A stretch of DNA of 64,000 nucleotides from Pedobacter sp. D749 (GTDB taxonomy: Bacteria > Bacteroidota > Bacteroidia > Sphingobacteriales > Sphingobacteriaceae). Positions within the stretch are counted from its first letter, which is position 1; every line of letters starts with the position of its first letter. Below the pieces are notes generated by a model, which worked only from the letters and a program-made list of their open reading frames with translations, was not told the DNA's origin and did not search any database. Both the position numbers and the translations under genes were made by a program. This document shows, in pieces, positions 42,449 through 50,657 of this stretch. The stretch lies in the NCBI RefSeq assembly GCF_019317285.1, contig NZ_CP079218.1, forward strand, positions 4,092,001-4,156,000. The letters run 5' to 3'.

Positions 42449-45400
42449 ATGTATAGCGAATTTAAACAATTGGAACTTGCCAAAATAGGGCAAGAAATAC
42501 TGGATTTTTGGAAAAAGGAAAATATCTTTGAAAAAAGTATTTCTTCCCGTCCGAAATCTAATCCGTTTACTTTTTACGAAGGCCCACCGTCTGCCAATGG
42601 CATGCCGGGAATCCACCACGTAATGGCACGTGCAATTAAAGATATTTTTTGCCGCTATAAAACAATTAAGGGTTACCAGGTGAAAAGAAAAGCCGGTTGG
42701 GATACACATGGCCTGCCTGTTGAACTTGGAACCGAAAAAGAATTAGGAATTACTAAAGAAGATATTGGTAAAACTATTTCTATTGAAGATTATAACGAGG
42801 CTTGTAAAAAAACAGTAATGCGTTACACTGATGTGTGGAACGAATTGACTGAAAAAATGGGCTACTGGGTAGATATGGATGATCCATACATTACCTATAA
42901 GTCGAAATACATGGAGTCGGTATGGTGGCTTTTAAAGCAGATTTACGATAAGGGACTAATCTATAAAGGTTATACCATCCAACCCTATTCTCCAAAAGCC
43001 GGTACAGGATTGAGTTCGCATGAGGTAAATCAGCCTGGTGCTTACCGGGATGTTACTGACACCACAATTGTTGCGCAGTTTAAAGCAATAGCTGATACGT
43101 TACCAAGCTTCTTACAGGGATTTGATGATATTTATTTATTGGCATGGACAACCACCCCATGGACTTTACCATCAAACACTGCTTTAACAGTTGGGCCAAA
43201 AATTGACTATGTTTTAGTCAAAACGTTTAACCAGTATACATTCTTGCCAACAAACGTAATTCTGGCAAAAAACCTGGTTGGAAAGCAGTTTAGTAAAATT
43301 TTCTTCGAAAGCAATGAAGATGAGGATTTTACAAATTTTAAAGCTGGCGATAAAAAAATTCCATTCCAAATACTTGCAGAATGCAAAGGAACTGAATTGA
43401 TTGGCATTAGATACGAACAACTTTTAACTTACGCATTACCATATCAAAACCCTGAAAATGCTTTTAGGGTAATTTCTGGCGATTTTGTAACTACAGAAGA
43501 TGGTACCGGTATTGTGCATACCGCCCCTACTTTTGGTGCAGATGATGCTAAAGTAGCTAAAGAAGCTACTCCTGAAGTACCGCCAATGCTGGTATTAGAT
43601 GAAAATGATACCCCCGTTCCATTAGTAGATTTACAGGGTAAATTTACCAAACATGTTGGCCCTTTTGCAGGCAAATATGTAAAGAACGAATATTACAATG
43701 CTGGCGAAGCACCTGAAAAATCGGTTGATGTAGAAATCGCCATTTTATTAAAAGAAGAAAATAAAGCTTTTAAAGTAGAAAAATATGTCCACAGTTACCC
43801 ACACAGCTGGAGAACTGATGAACCACTTTTATATTACCCCTTAGATTCATGGTTTATTAAAGTTACGGATGTTAAAGACAGAATGTTCGACCTTAATGAA
43901 ACCATTAACTGGAAACCTAAATCGACAGGCGAAGGTCGTTTTGGAAACTGGCTTAAAAACGCTAATGACTGGAACTTATCACGTTCGAGATACTGGGGAA
44001 TTCCTTTGCCAATCTGGAGAACTGAAGATAAAAAAGAGGAAATTTTAATTGGCTCTGTCGAGGAACTTTATAACGCCATTGAAAAATCTATAACAGCTGG
44101 TTTCCAGAAAGAAAATCCTTTTAAGGGATTCGAAATCGGAAACATGTCTGAAGAGAACTATGATTTGATCGACTTACATAAAAATGTAGTAGATAAGATT
44201 GTTTTAGTATCTCCATCAGGTAAACCAATGACCCGCGAAAGTGATTTAATTGATGTTTGGTTCGACTCTGGTGCTATGCCATATGCGCAGTGGCACTACC
44301 CTTTTGAAAACAAAGAAACCATTGATGGAAATGAAGATTTCCCAGCAGATTTTATTGCCGAAGGTGTGGATCAAACCCGTGGCTGGTTTTATACCTTGCA
44401 TGCCATCTCTACATTGGTTTTCGATAAAGTAGCGTACAAGAACGTAGTTTCGAATGGACTGGTACTAGACAAAAACGGGCAAAAAATGTCTAAACGTTTG
44501 GGCAATGCAGCCGATCCGTTCCAAACCATTAATGAATACGGTGCTGACGCAACGCGTTGGTACATGATTTCGAATGCAAATCCCTGGGATAACCTGAAAT
44601 TTGACATTGATGGAATTGCTGAAGTGCGCCGTAAATTCTTCGGAACACTTTACAATACCTATGCTTTCTTCGCCTTGTATGCCAATATCGATAAATTCGA
44701 GATCGATAAAAATAATTTAAGCAAAGTGGAAGACAGAACGGAATTAGACCGTTGGATTCTTTCGTTATTGCAAACCTTAATCAACGAAGTTGATGAAAGT
44801 TACAACACTTACGAGCCAACGAAAGCTACCCGCTCTATTCAGGCTTTTGTTGATGAACATTTGAGTAACTGGTACATCAGGTTAAGTCGCCGCCGTTTCT
44901 GGAAAGGCGAAATGACGGATGATAAACGTGCGGCTTACGAAACATTATATACCTGTTTAGAAACCTTAGCACAGCTGATGAGCCCTGTTGCGCCTTTCTT
45001 CGCTGATTGGTTATACAGAAACTTAACTGTTACAGATGCACATGCGGAACAATCTGTCCACTTAACTTTATGGAAAGAGGCTGATCAAAGTTTAATCGAT
45101 ACCGATTTGAACGAGCGTATGGTTTACGCACAGGATATTTCATCAATGGTTTTATCGTTGCGTAAAAAATCGGGCATTAATGTACGTCAACCACTTGAAA
45201 AAATCTTAATCCCATCTTTAAGTGGCGATTTCGAACAAAAAATATCAAAGGTTGCAGATTACATCCTTTCCGAAACGAATGTAAAACATATCGAGTTCAT
45301 TACTGATACACATGGTATCGTGAAGAAAAAGCTTAAACCGAACTTCAAATCGTTAGGTAAAAAAGTTGGAAAAGACATGAGCCTCGTTAAACAGGCTTTA

Positions 45401-45850
45401 GAAAATTCAAATCAGGATGACATCCAGCGTTTAGAAAGTGATGGTTTCATCATCGTAGTTGGAAGCAACGGAGAAGAATTTACCATCAACATAAATGATG
45501 ATGTAGAAGTTTTTGCCGAAGATATTCCGGGATGGCAGGTAACCAACCTGGGCAGTTTAACTGTGGCTTTGGATGTGACCATCTCAGAAGAACTGAAACA
45601 AGAAGGTATTTCCCGCGAGCTGGTTAATCGTATCCAGAATTTGCGCAAAGAATTAAACTTCGAAGTAACCGATAGGATTAAAGTTTCATTACAAAATGAT
45701 AACTTGGTGGCCAGCGCAGTTGCAAAAAACAAGGATTACATTTGCGCAGAAATATTGGCCGATGAATTTGAATTAACAGATACTGTAAATAATGCAAACA
45801 AAATCGTTATTGATGATGTTGAGTTAAGCATTTCAGTAACTAAAATATAA
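42449..45850 (+). CDS. ileS: Isoleucine--tRNA ligase
   Basis: 1133 aa from ATG 42449 (MYSEFKQ); the TTG three bases earlier is not needed. The class I signature 1 is PPSANGMPGIHH (HIGH-type, ~46-57) and signature 2 is KMSKRLG (~680); the CP1 editing domain lies between (TTPWTLPSNTALTVG, DGTGIVHTAP). The anticodon-binding region follows from ~740. Length and motifs match Bacteroidota IleS. It heads ileS-dksA-like-lspA, all on the plus strand with gaps of 30 and -1 bp, a common order in this phylum. Confidence 0.97.
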   Translation: MYSEFKQLELAKIGQEILDFWKKENIFEKSISSRPKSNPFTFYEGPPSANGMPGIHHVMARAIKDIFCRYKTIKGYQVKRKAGWDTHGLPVELGTEKELGITKEDIGKTISIEDYNEACKKTVMRYTDVWNELTEKMGYWVDMDDPYITYKSKYMESVWWLLKQIYDKGLIYKGYTIQPYSPKAGTGLSSHEVNQPGAYRDVTDTTIVAQFKAIADTLPSFLQGFDDIYLLAWTTTPWTLPSNTALTVGPKIDYVLVKTFNQYTFLPTNVILAKNLVGKQFSKIFFESNEDEDFTNFKAGDKKIPFQILAECKGTELIGIRYEQLLTYALPYQNPENAFRVISGDFVTTEDGTGIVHTAPTFGADDAKVAKEATPEVPPMLVLDENDTPVPLVDLQGKFTKHVGPFAGKYVKNEYYNAGEAPEKSVDVEIAILLKEENKAFKVEKYVHSYPHSWRTDEPLLYYPLDSWFIKVTDVKDRMFDLNETINWKPKSTGEGRFGNWLKNANDWNLSRSRYWGIPLPIWRTEDKKEEILIGSVEELYNAIEKSITAGFQKENPFKGFEIGNMSEENYDLIDLHKNVVDKIVLVSPSGKPMTRESDLIDVWFDSGAMPYAQWHYPFENKETIDGNEDFPADFIAEGVDQTRGWFYTLHAISTLVFDKVAYKNVVSNGLVLDKNGQKMSKRLGNAADPFQTINEYGADATRWYMISNANPWDNLKFDIDGIAEVRRKFFGTLYNTYAFFALYANIDKFEIDKNNLSKVEDRTELDRWILSLLQTLINEVDESYNTYEPTKATRSIQAFVDEHLSNWYIRLSRRRFWKGEMTDDKRAAYETLYTCLETLAQLMSPVAPFFADWLYRNLTVTDAHAEQSVHLTLWKEADQSLIDTDLNERMVYAQDISSMVLSLRKKSGINVRQPLEKILIPSLSGDFEQKISKVADYILSETNVKHIEFITDTHGIVKKKLKPNFKSLGKKVGKDMSLVKQALENSNQDDIQRLESDGFIIVVGSNGEEFTININDDVEVFAEDIPGWQVTNLGSLTVALDVTISEELKQEGISRELVNRIQNLRKELNFEVTDRIKVSLQNDNLVASAVAKNKDYICAEILADEFELTDTVNNANKIVIDDVELSISVTKI

Positions 45851-45880
45851 ATCCATATATTAGAAAACTAAATTAAAAAC

Positions 45881-46264
45881 ATGGAAAACAGCAACAAAAC
45901 ACGCTACTCAGACAGTGAATTACAGGAATTTAAAGAATTAATTCAAGATAAATTACGCATGGCGAAAGAGGAACTTAACTCTTTAACCACTTCTTTAAGT
46001 AATCCAAATGCCAACGGAACCGAAGATACTTCTGGTGCATACAAAACATTGGAAGATGGTTCGGCAACAATGGAAAAAGAGCAGATCAATCAGTTGGCTG
46101 CCCGTCAGAAAAAATTTATCGATAACCTGGAGAACGCATTGGTGCGTATCGAGAACAAAACTTATGGTATTTGCCGCGAAACGGGTAAATTAATCCAAAA
46201 AGAGCGTTTACGTGCAGTTCCTCATGCTACTTTAAGCATGGAAGCTAAATTAAAGCAGAGTTAA
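45881..46264 (+). CDS. TraR/DksA family protein with degenerate zinc finger
   Basis: 127 aa. N-terminal coiled coil (ELQEFKELIQDKLRMAKEELNS, ~12-33; EKEQINQLAARQKKFIDNLENAL, ~66-88), then GICRETGKLIQKERLRAVPHAT (~98-119), where DksA has the C4 zinc finger. Only one cysteine remains (C in GICRE), as in many Bacteroidota homologs. DksA proteins bind RNA polymerase in the secondary channel. Its stop overlaps the lspA start by one base, so it is co-translated. Confidence 0.9.
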   Translation: MENSNKTRYSDSELQEFKELIQDKLRMAKEELNSLTTSLSNPNANGTEDTSGAYKTLEDGSATMEKEQINQLAARQKKFIDNLENALVRIENKTYGICRETGKLIQKERLRAVPHATLSMEAKLKQS

Positions 46265-46866
46265 TGAAAGGCTATACAAAACCTTTAATTGTTATCTTTT
46301 TGGTTTTACTGGCCGACCAACTGGTAAAAACCTGGGTTAAAACACACATGTACCTTGGGCAGGAGTTCCATATTATTGGTAAATGGTTTATTATCCATTT
46401 TACCGAAAATAATGGGATGGCCTTTGGAATGGAGTTTGGTGGCGAATTTGGCAAATTAGCCTTATCGCTTTTCCGTATTGCCGCTGTTGCAGGAATTGGT
46501 TATGGCTTACATTATCTAATTAAGCATAAATATCATCGTGGTTTAATCCTAAATGTGGCACTGATTTTTTCTGGCGCATTAGGAAACATTATCGATTCTG
46601 TATTTTACGGAAAGATTTATGGCTACGAAAGCTGGTTTCATGGCCGTGTGGTAGATATGTTCTATTTCCCGATTGCCGAAGGGCACTTCCCTGGCTGGTT
46701 ACCGATTTGGGGAGGAGAAGAATTTGTTTTCTTCAGACCTGTTTTTAACCTCGCAGACGCAGCCATTTCAGTTGGCGTGATACTTATCCTAATCTTCCAG
46801 AAAAACTACTTTAAAGAAGATGTAAAAGATGAGTTAAGCATCAACAGTGAAATTGTAGAAGATTAA
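46264..46866 (+). CDS. lspA: Lipoprotein signal peptidase LspA
   Basis: 200 aa, four spans (~7-22, ~62-88, ~93-112, ~160-180). Catalytic aspartates are D131 (GRVVD) and D165 (FNLADAAIS); GNIIDS (~108-112) and FTENNGMAFG (~46-56) are further family signatures. It cleaves prolipoproteins after lipidation, fitting the many lipobox proteins in this window. Translationally coupled to the DksA-like gene (TAATG). A terminator follows at 46923. Confidence 0.95.
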   Translation: MKGYTKPLIVIFLVLLADQLVKTWVKTHMYLGQEFHIIGKWFIIHFTENNGMAFGMEFGGEFGKLALSLFRIAAVAGIGYGLHYLIKHKYHRGLILNVALIFSGALGNIIDSVFYGKIYGYESWFHGRVVDMFYFPIAEGHFPGWLPIWGGEEFVFFRPVFNLADAAISVGVILILIFQKNYFKEDVKDELSINSEIVED

Positions 46867-46922
46867 ATAAGCGAAACATCATGCCGAACTAGTTTCAGCA
46901 TCTTAAGAGTTTGAAATATACA

Positions 46923-46954
46923 AAGCCCATTTCTTAATTGAGATGGGCTTTTTT
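46923..46954 (+). terminator. Terminator after lspA
   Basis: Arms aagcccatttc / gagatgggctt (one mismatch), 6-nt loop, then T6. Confidence 0.92.
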
Positions 46955-47281
46955 ATCAATAAATTCTATTGGTTGGGTCACACCGACCAAAAAGACAATA
47001 CTAGATTTTTTTTGGAAAGCAGGTACAGCAGCATCTATTTAAGTTCGTCCCCGCTATCCTTACTGCCAATAAGGCCTGTGCTTTAACAGTGTTTCATCAA
47101 AAAAATCAGGATAATACCAGAACGCATTGGCATTCATCCTATCGGGTTTAGTAACTTTACGTAGTGCAAGAAAGAAAAATCAAGGCACCAGATCGTCATC
47201 CTGAATTTATTTCAGGATCTTTCACCTGATTCAAATAGGTATTCCCTGTTCTTATATCTACAATGTGAATTAAAAAGAATA
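46955..47281. other. Intergenic stretch, no gene seen
   Basis: It contains a short hairpin of the dispersed family (tcatcctgaatttatttcag, ~47202-47222) and otherwise unremarkable DNA. No supported gene. Confidence 0.5.
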
Positions 47282-47800
47282 ATGATCAACTTCCTCAATA
47301 TATCTTATTTACAGTCCGGTAATGAAAGGCAACAGAAGGCTTATCAGGCATTAACAAGTAATCGGGTTTTAGAAAAGCTTAGCTTTTACCACCCCATCCT
47401 GGTGGGTACTATACCAATCAATATTGACATCGAAAACAGCGACCTGGATGTGATCTGCGAAGTTTCGGATAAAGGAGAATTCATTGCTCAGCTAAATCTC
47501 TTGTTTGGCAATAAAAAAAACTTCACTATTCATGAAAGCACTAAATTTGAAGCCGTTAAAGCAAATTTCACTATTGATGATTTTGAAATAGAAGTATTCG
47601 GGCAAAACATCCCCACTACGCAGCAAAATGCTTACCGCCACATGTTAATTGAACATAAATTACTTTTGGAAAAAGGAGAAGCATTCAGACAGGAAGTTAT
47701 CTCCTTAAAAAAACAAGGTTATAAAACGGAGCCTGCATTTGCAAAACTGCTAGGGATTGAGGGAGATGCTTACGAAGATTTGCTAAAATTAGAGTCTTAG
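47282..47800 (+). CDS. DUF4269 family protein (minimal nucleotidyltransferase-like)
   Basis: 172 aa. NTase core: LVGTIPINIDIENSDLDVIC (~40-59) with the catalytic-type pair D54/D56 of the SDLD motif, then ANFTIDDFEIEVFG carrying a third acidic position (~95). A helical C-terminal half (YRHMLIEHKLLLEKGEAF, KLLGIEGDAYEDLL) matches DUF4269. Substrate unknown. Alone, between dispersed repeats. Confidence 0.85.
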   Translation: MINFLNISYLQSGNERQQKAYQALTSNRVLEKLSFYHPILVGTIPINIDIENSDLDVICEVSDKGEFIAQLNLLFGNKKNFTIHESTKFEAVKANFTIDDFEIEVFGQNIPTTQQNAYRHMLIEHKLLLEKGEAFRQEVISLKKQGYKTEPAFAKLLGIEGDAYEDLLKLES

Positions 47801-47838
47801 CGAGACGCTAAGACCAGATCTTGAAGTTGGCCTCACTG

Positions 47839-47924
47839 TCATTCTGAACGCAGTGAAGAATCTTAATCAAAGAAATGCAGAAGTGTACCCACTCAATAAA
47901 GATCCTTCATTTCATTCAGGATGA
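47839..47924. repeat. Dispersed inverted repeat, second member
   Basis: Arms starting tcattctgaacgcagtg (47839-47862) and ending tcattcaggatga (47901-47924). Same family as 36427-36535. Lies after the DUF4269 stop. Confidence 0.75.
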
Positions 47925-48015
47925 CAACCATTTACACTATTTCCCTATACTTTATTCTGACTACTATTATTTCATCATTTTTTAAAATATATTTGGAATA
48001 CAAAAACCAGATATC

Positions 48016-48696
48016 ATGAAACTCTACTGCGCCCTTTTATTGCTCATTACATTGAGCACCTCAGCATTTGCTCAAAAAAGCCTGTTTAACGGCAAAAATC
48101 TAAATGGCTGGCATGTAGATGTTCCTGCCATGGATAAAAAACCCGATACGATTAATCCGTTTATTGTGCGCAATGGTATGCTGGTAAGTTTAGGAACGCC
48201 AGGCGGACATTTAATAACCGATAAAATTTACAAAAATTATCAGTTGACTGTACAATACCGCTTTGCAGGCAAACCCGGCAACTGTGGCGTTTTGGTGCAT
48301 GCCTCGACTCCAAGAGCATTGTATGGCATGTTTCCAAAATCACTTGAAGTTCAGATGCAACATAAAGATGCAGGCGATTTCTGGTGTATTGAAGAAGATA
48401 TTACCGTGCCTGATATGGTTGCCAGACGCGGCCCGAAAGAAAGCTGGGGCATAAATGGAAATAAACTCCGCCGCATTAAAAACTTAACCGATGACAGTGA
48501 AAAACCACTTGGCGAATGGAATACCATGGTTATTCAGTGTTTAAATAACGAAGTTAAAGTTTGGGTAAACGATACTTTGGTAAATTATGGCACAAACTGT
48601 ACTGCAAGTAGCGGTCAGATTGCCCTACAGGCAGAAGGTAGTGAAGTAGAATTTAAACAACTGGATTTAAAACCAATTAAAGCACTCTCTAAATAA
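48016..48696 (+). CDS. Secreted DUF1080 (3-keto-disaccharide hydrolase) family protein
   Basis: 226 aa with a signal peptide (1-20, ...TSAFAQ). The LamG-like DUF1080 domain starts KSLFNGKNLNGWHVDV (~21-36) and ends with EVEFKQLDLKPI; internal landmarks are GNCGVLVHAS and SLEVQMQHKDAGDFW. Characterised members act on 3-keto-glycosides or bind sugars. No kinship with the PUL at the start of the window is evident. Monocistronic. Confidence 0.88.
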   Translation: MKLYCALLLLITLSTSAFAQKSLFNGKNLNGWHVDVPAMDKKPDTINPFIVRNGMLVSLGTPGGHLITDKIYKNYQLTVQYRFAGKPGNCGVLVHASTPRALYGMFPKSLEVQMQHKDAGDFWCIEEDITVPDMVARRGPKESWGINGNKLRRIKNLTDDSEKPLGEWNTMVIQCLNNEVKVWVNDTLVNYGTNCTASSGQIALQAEGSEVEFKQLDLKPIKALSK

Positions 48697-48817
48697 GAAA
48701 AGTGCTTTAATCCTGATTGTTAATCGGGATTTGTAATCACGTTTTTTGAGCTAAGGATTTTAATCCTTAAAAAATGGATTCATTAAAATAACTGTTAAAG
48801 TATATTGCAAAACAACA

Positions 48818-48840
48818 GGTCCGGATTACAAATCCGGACC
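48818..48840. terminator. Palindromic hairpin between convergent genes
   Basis: Perfect 10-bp arms ggtccggatt / aatccggacc, loop aca. It lies between the plus-strand DUF1080 gene and the minus-strand DUF2809 gene and could stop transcripts from both sides, though T-runs are short. Confidence 0.55.
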
Positions 48841-48849
48841 AACACCTTA

Positions 48850-49209
48850 TCAATCCTTAAAACACAAACAGATCAGATAGCCAACAAAATAAGCAAGCAA
48901 ATCGTAAACAGAAAAGTAAGTCCCCAAAACAATACTCCAGAACTTATTGTTCTGCAAGCCCAACCAATTTACATAATGAAGTGCCTGTAAAAATTCGATA
49001 ATAAAAGAGAAAATCAATACCCCTAAAGCAAGTTTCCTATTATTGGTAATTAAGAATATTCTGAAGAATGCATAAATTAATACGACCACTAAAACATCAC
49101 CACCAAAAGGCCTGATAAATGCATCGTGAAGATATTTAGCGATTAAAATTTCGGTTAAGAATATCGCTAAAAAAATGAAGAGGAATTTTAAGCTGAACGT
49201 TAATTTCAT
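48850..49209 (-). CDS. DUF2809 family membrane protein
   Basis: 119 aa from ATG 49209 (MKLTFSLKFLFIFLAIF). A longer in-frame start (49257) would lie in the loop of the odhB terminator, so the shorter start is preferred. Four spans with the DUF2809 landmarks FGGDVLVVVLIYAFFR, IIEFLQALHYVNWL, GTYFSVYDLLAYFVG. Likely a small inner-membrane protein of unknown function. Separated from odhB by that terminator. Confidence 0.82.
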   Translation of the reverse strand: MKLTFSLKFLFIFLAIFLTEILIAKYLHDAFIRPFGGDVLVVVLIYAFFRIFLITNNRKLALGVLIFSFIIEFLQALHYVNWLGLQNNKFWSIVLGTYFSVYDLLAYFVGYLICLCFKD

Positions 49210-49224
49210 TTTTCGGGTATAAAA

Positions 49225-49274
49225 AAAGAAGTCAAGTTTTTCCAGCACATTGGCCATTAAAACTTGACTTCTTT
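49225..49274 (-). terminator. Terminator of the odhA-odhB operon
   Basis: Perfect 16-bp arms (aaagaagtcaagtttt at 49225-49240; complement at 49259-49274), 18-nt loop. On the minus strand the stem is followed by T7. It lies 38 bp after the odhB stop. Confidence 0.92.
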
Positions 49275-49312
49275 ATAAATATATAAAGTCCCGATTTATC
49301 GGGATTTAGGGT

Positions 49313-50554
49313 TTAGATACCTAACAATAATCTAGCAGGGTCTTCCAATAATTGTTTTACCCGAACCAGGAAACCAACCGACTCACGTCCGTCAATAATT
49401 CTGTGATCGTAAGATAAAGCAACGTACATCATCGGACGGATGACCACCTCACCTTTTTCAGCTACCGGACGCTCAACGATGTTGTGCATACCTAAAATAG
49501 CCGATTGTGGCGCATTGATAATCGGAGTCGACATCATTGAACCAAATACACCACCATTAGTAATCGTGAATGTTCCACCAGTCATTTCTTCGATGGTTAA
49601 TTTGCTATCACGCGCTTTTAAAGCCAATTCTAAAACAGATTTTTCAATCTGCGCTAAAGTCATGCTTTCTGCATTACGGATCACAGGAACCACTAAACCT
49701 TTCGGCGCAGAAACAGCGATAGAAATATCGGCGAAATCATTATAAACCAATTCTTCACCTTCAATACGACCATTCACCGCAGGAAAATCTTTTAATGCTT
49801 CGGTAACGGCTTTAGTGAAAAAGCTCATAAAACCTAAACCAACACCAAATTTCTCTTTAAACTGATCTTTATATTTTCCGCGTAAATCCATAATTGGCTT
49901 CATGTTAACCTCGTTGAAAGTGGTTAACATTGCGGTTTCATTTTTAACGGCAACTAAACGTTTTGCAACGGTTCTACGTAGTGGAGACATTTTCTCACGA
50001 CGCTCGCCACGGCTACCTGCAGGAGCAGCAGCTACAACCGGAGCACTCGCTTTAGGCGCTTCTGGTTTTTTACCCGCCTCAGCTTTAACCGCATCATCTT
50101 TAGTAATACGGCCATCTACACCAGTACCTTTCACAGCGCCAGCATCAATGCCTTTTTCTGCAAGAATTTTACCAGCAGCAGGTGATGGAGTTCCCGTTGC
50201 GTAAGAGTCTTTAGTCACAAGTCCTGAGTCTTGAGTCCTTGGAGACTCAGCTACTGCAACTGGAGCTTGTGCATCAGACTTAGGACTTTCGACTTCTGAC
50301 TTAGGACTAGCAGCTGCACCACCATCTTCAATTTTACAAACTACTGCACCAATGGCTAAAGTATCGCCTTCGGCTGCTATGGTTTTTAAAGTTCCAGCTT
50401 GTTCTGCAGTTAATTCGAATGTTGCTTTATCCGATTCTAATTCAGCAATAACTTCATCCATTTCAACAACATCGCCATCGTTTTTTATCCAACGTGATAA
50501 AACAACTTCGGTTATCGATTCACCAACAGGTGGAACTTTTATCTCTAAACTCAT
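49313..50554 (-). CDS. odhB: Dihydrolipoyl succinyltransferase, E2 of 2-oxoglutarate dehydrogenase
   Basis: 413 aa. Lipoyl domain 1-75 with lipoylated K43 in LESDKATFEL, a linker ~76-118, peripheral-subunit-binding domain ~121-157 (SPAAGKILAEKGIDAG...GRITKDD), second Pro/Ala linker, and the catalytic acyltransferase domain from ~185 with the SYDHRIIDG active-site His/Asp near the C-terminus. Forms the core of the TCA-cycle 2-OGDH complex with OdhA. The first linker contains an in-frame repetitive insert (residues ~83-118: PKSEVESPKS, SPRTQDSGLVTKDS) of a type otherwise intergenic. Confidence 0.97.
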   Translation of the reverse strand: MSLEIKVPPVGESITEVVLSRWIKNDGDVVEMDEVIAELESDKATFELTAEQAGTLKTIAAEGDTLAIGAVVCKIEDGGAAASPKSEVESPKSDAQAPVAVAESPRTQDSGLVTKDSYATGTPSPAAGKILAEKGIDAGAVKGTGVDGRITKDDAVKAEAGKKPEAPKASAPVVAAAPAGSRGERREKMSPLRRTVAKRLVAVKNETAMLTTFNEVNMKPIMDLRGKYKDQFKEKFGVGLGFMSFFTKAVTEALKDFPAVNGRIEGEELVYNDFADISIAVSAPKGLVVPVIRNAESMTLAQIEKSVLELALKARDSKLTIEEMTGGTFTITNGGVFGSMMSTPIINAPQSAILGMHNIVERPVAEKGEVVIRPMMYVALSYDHRIIDGRESVGFLVRVKQLLEDPARLLLGI

Positions 50555-50657
50555 ATTTTTAAAATTGTAATTTTTGTTGTTATTATGTTTTAAGATTGAA
50601 AGTTTAAAATTGTAGATTACTTTAATCCTCTACCTTAAACCCTCGAACTTTCTACTT

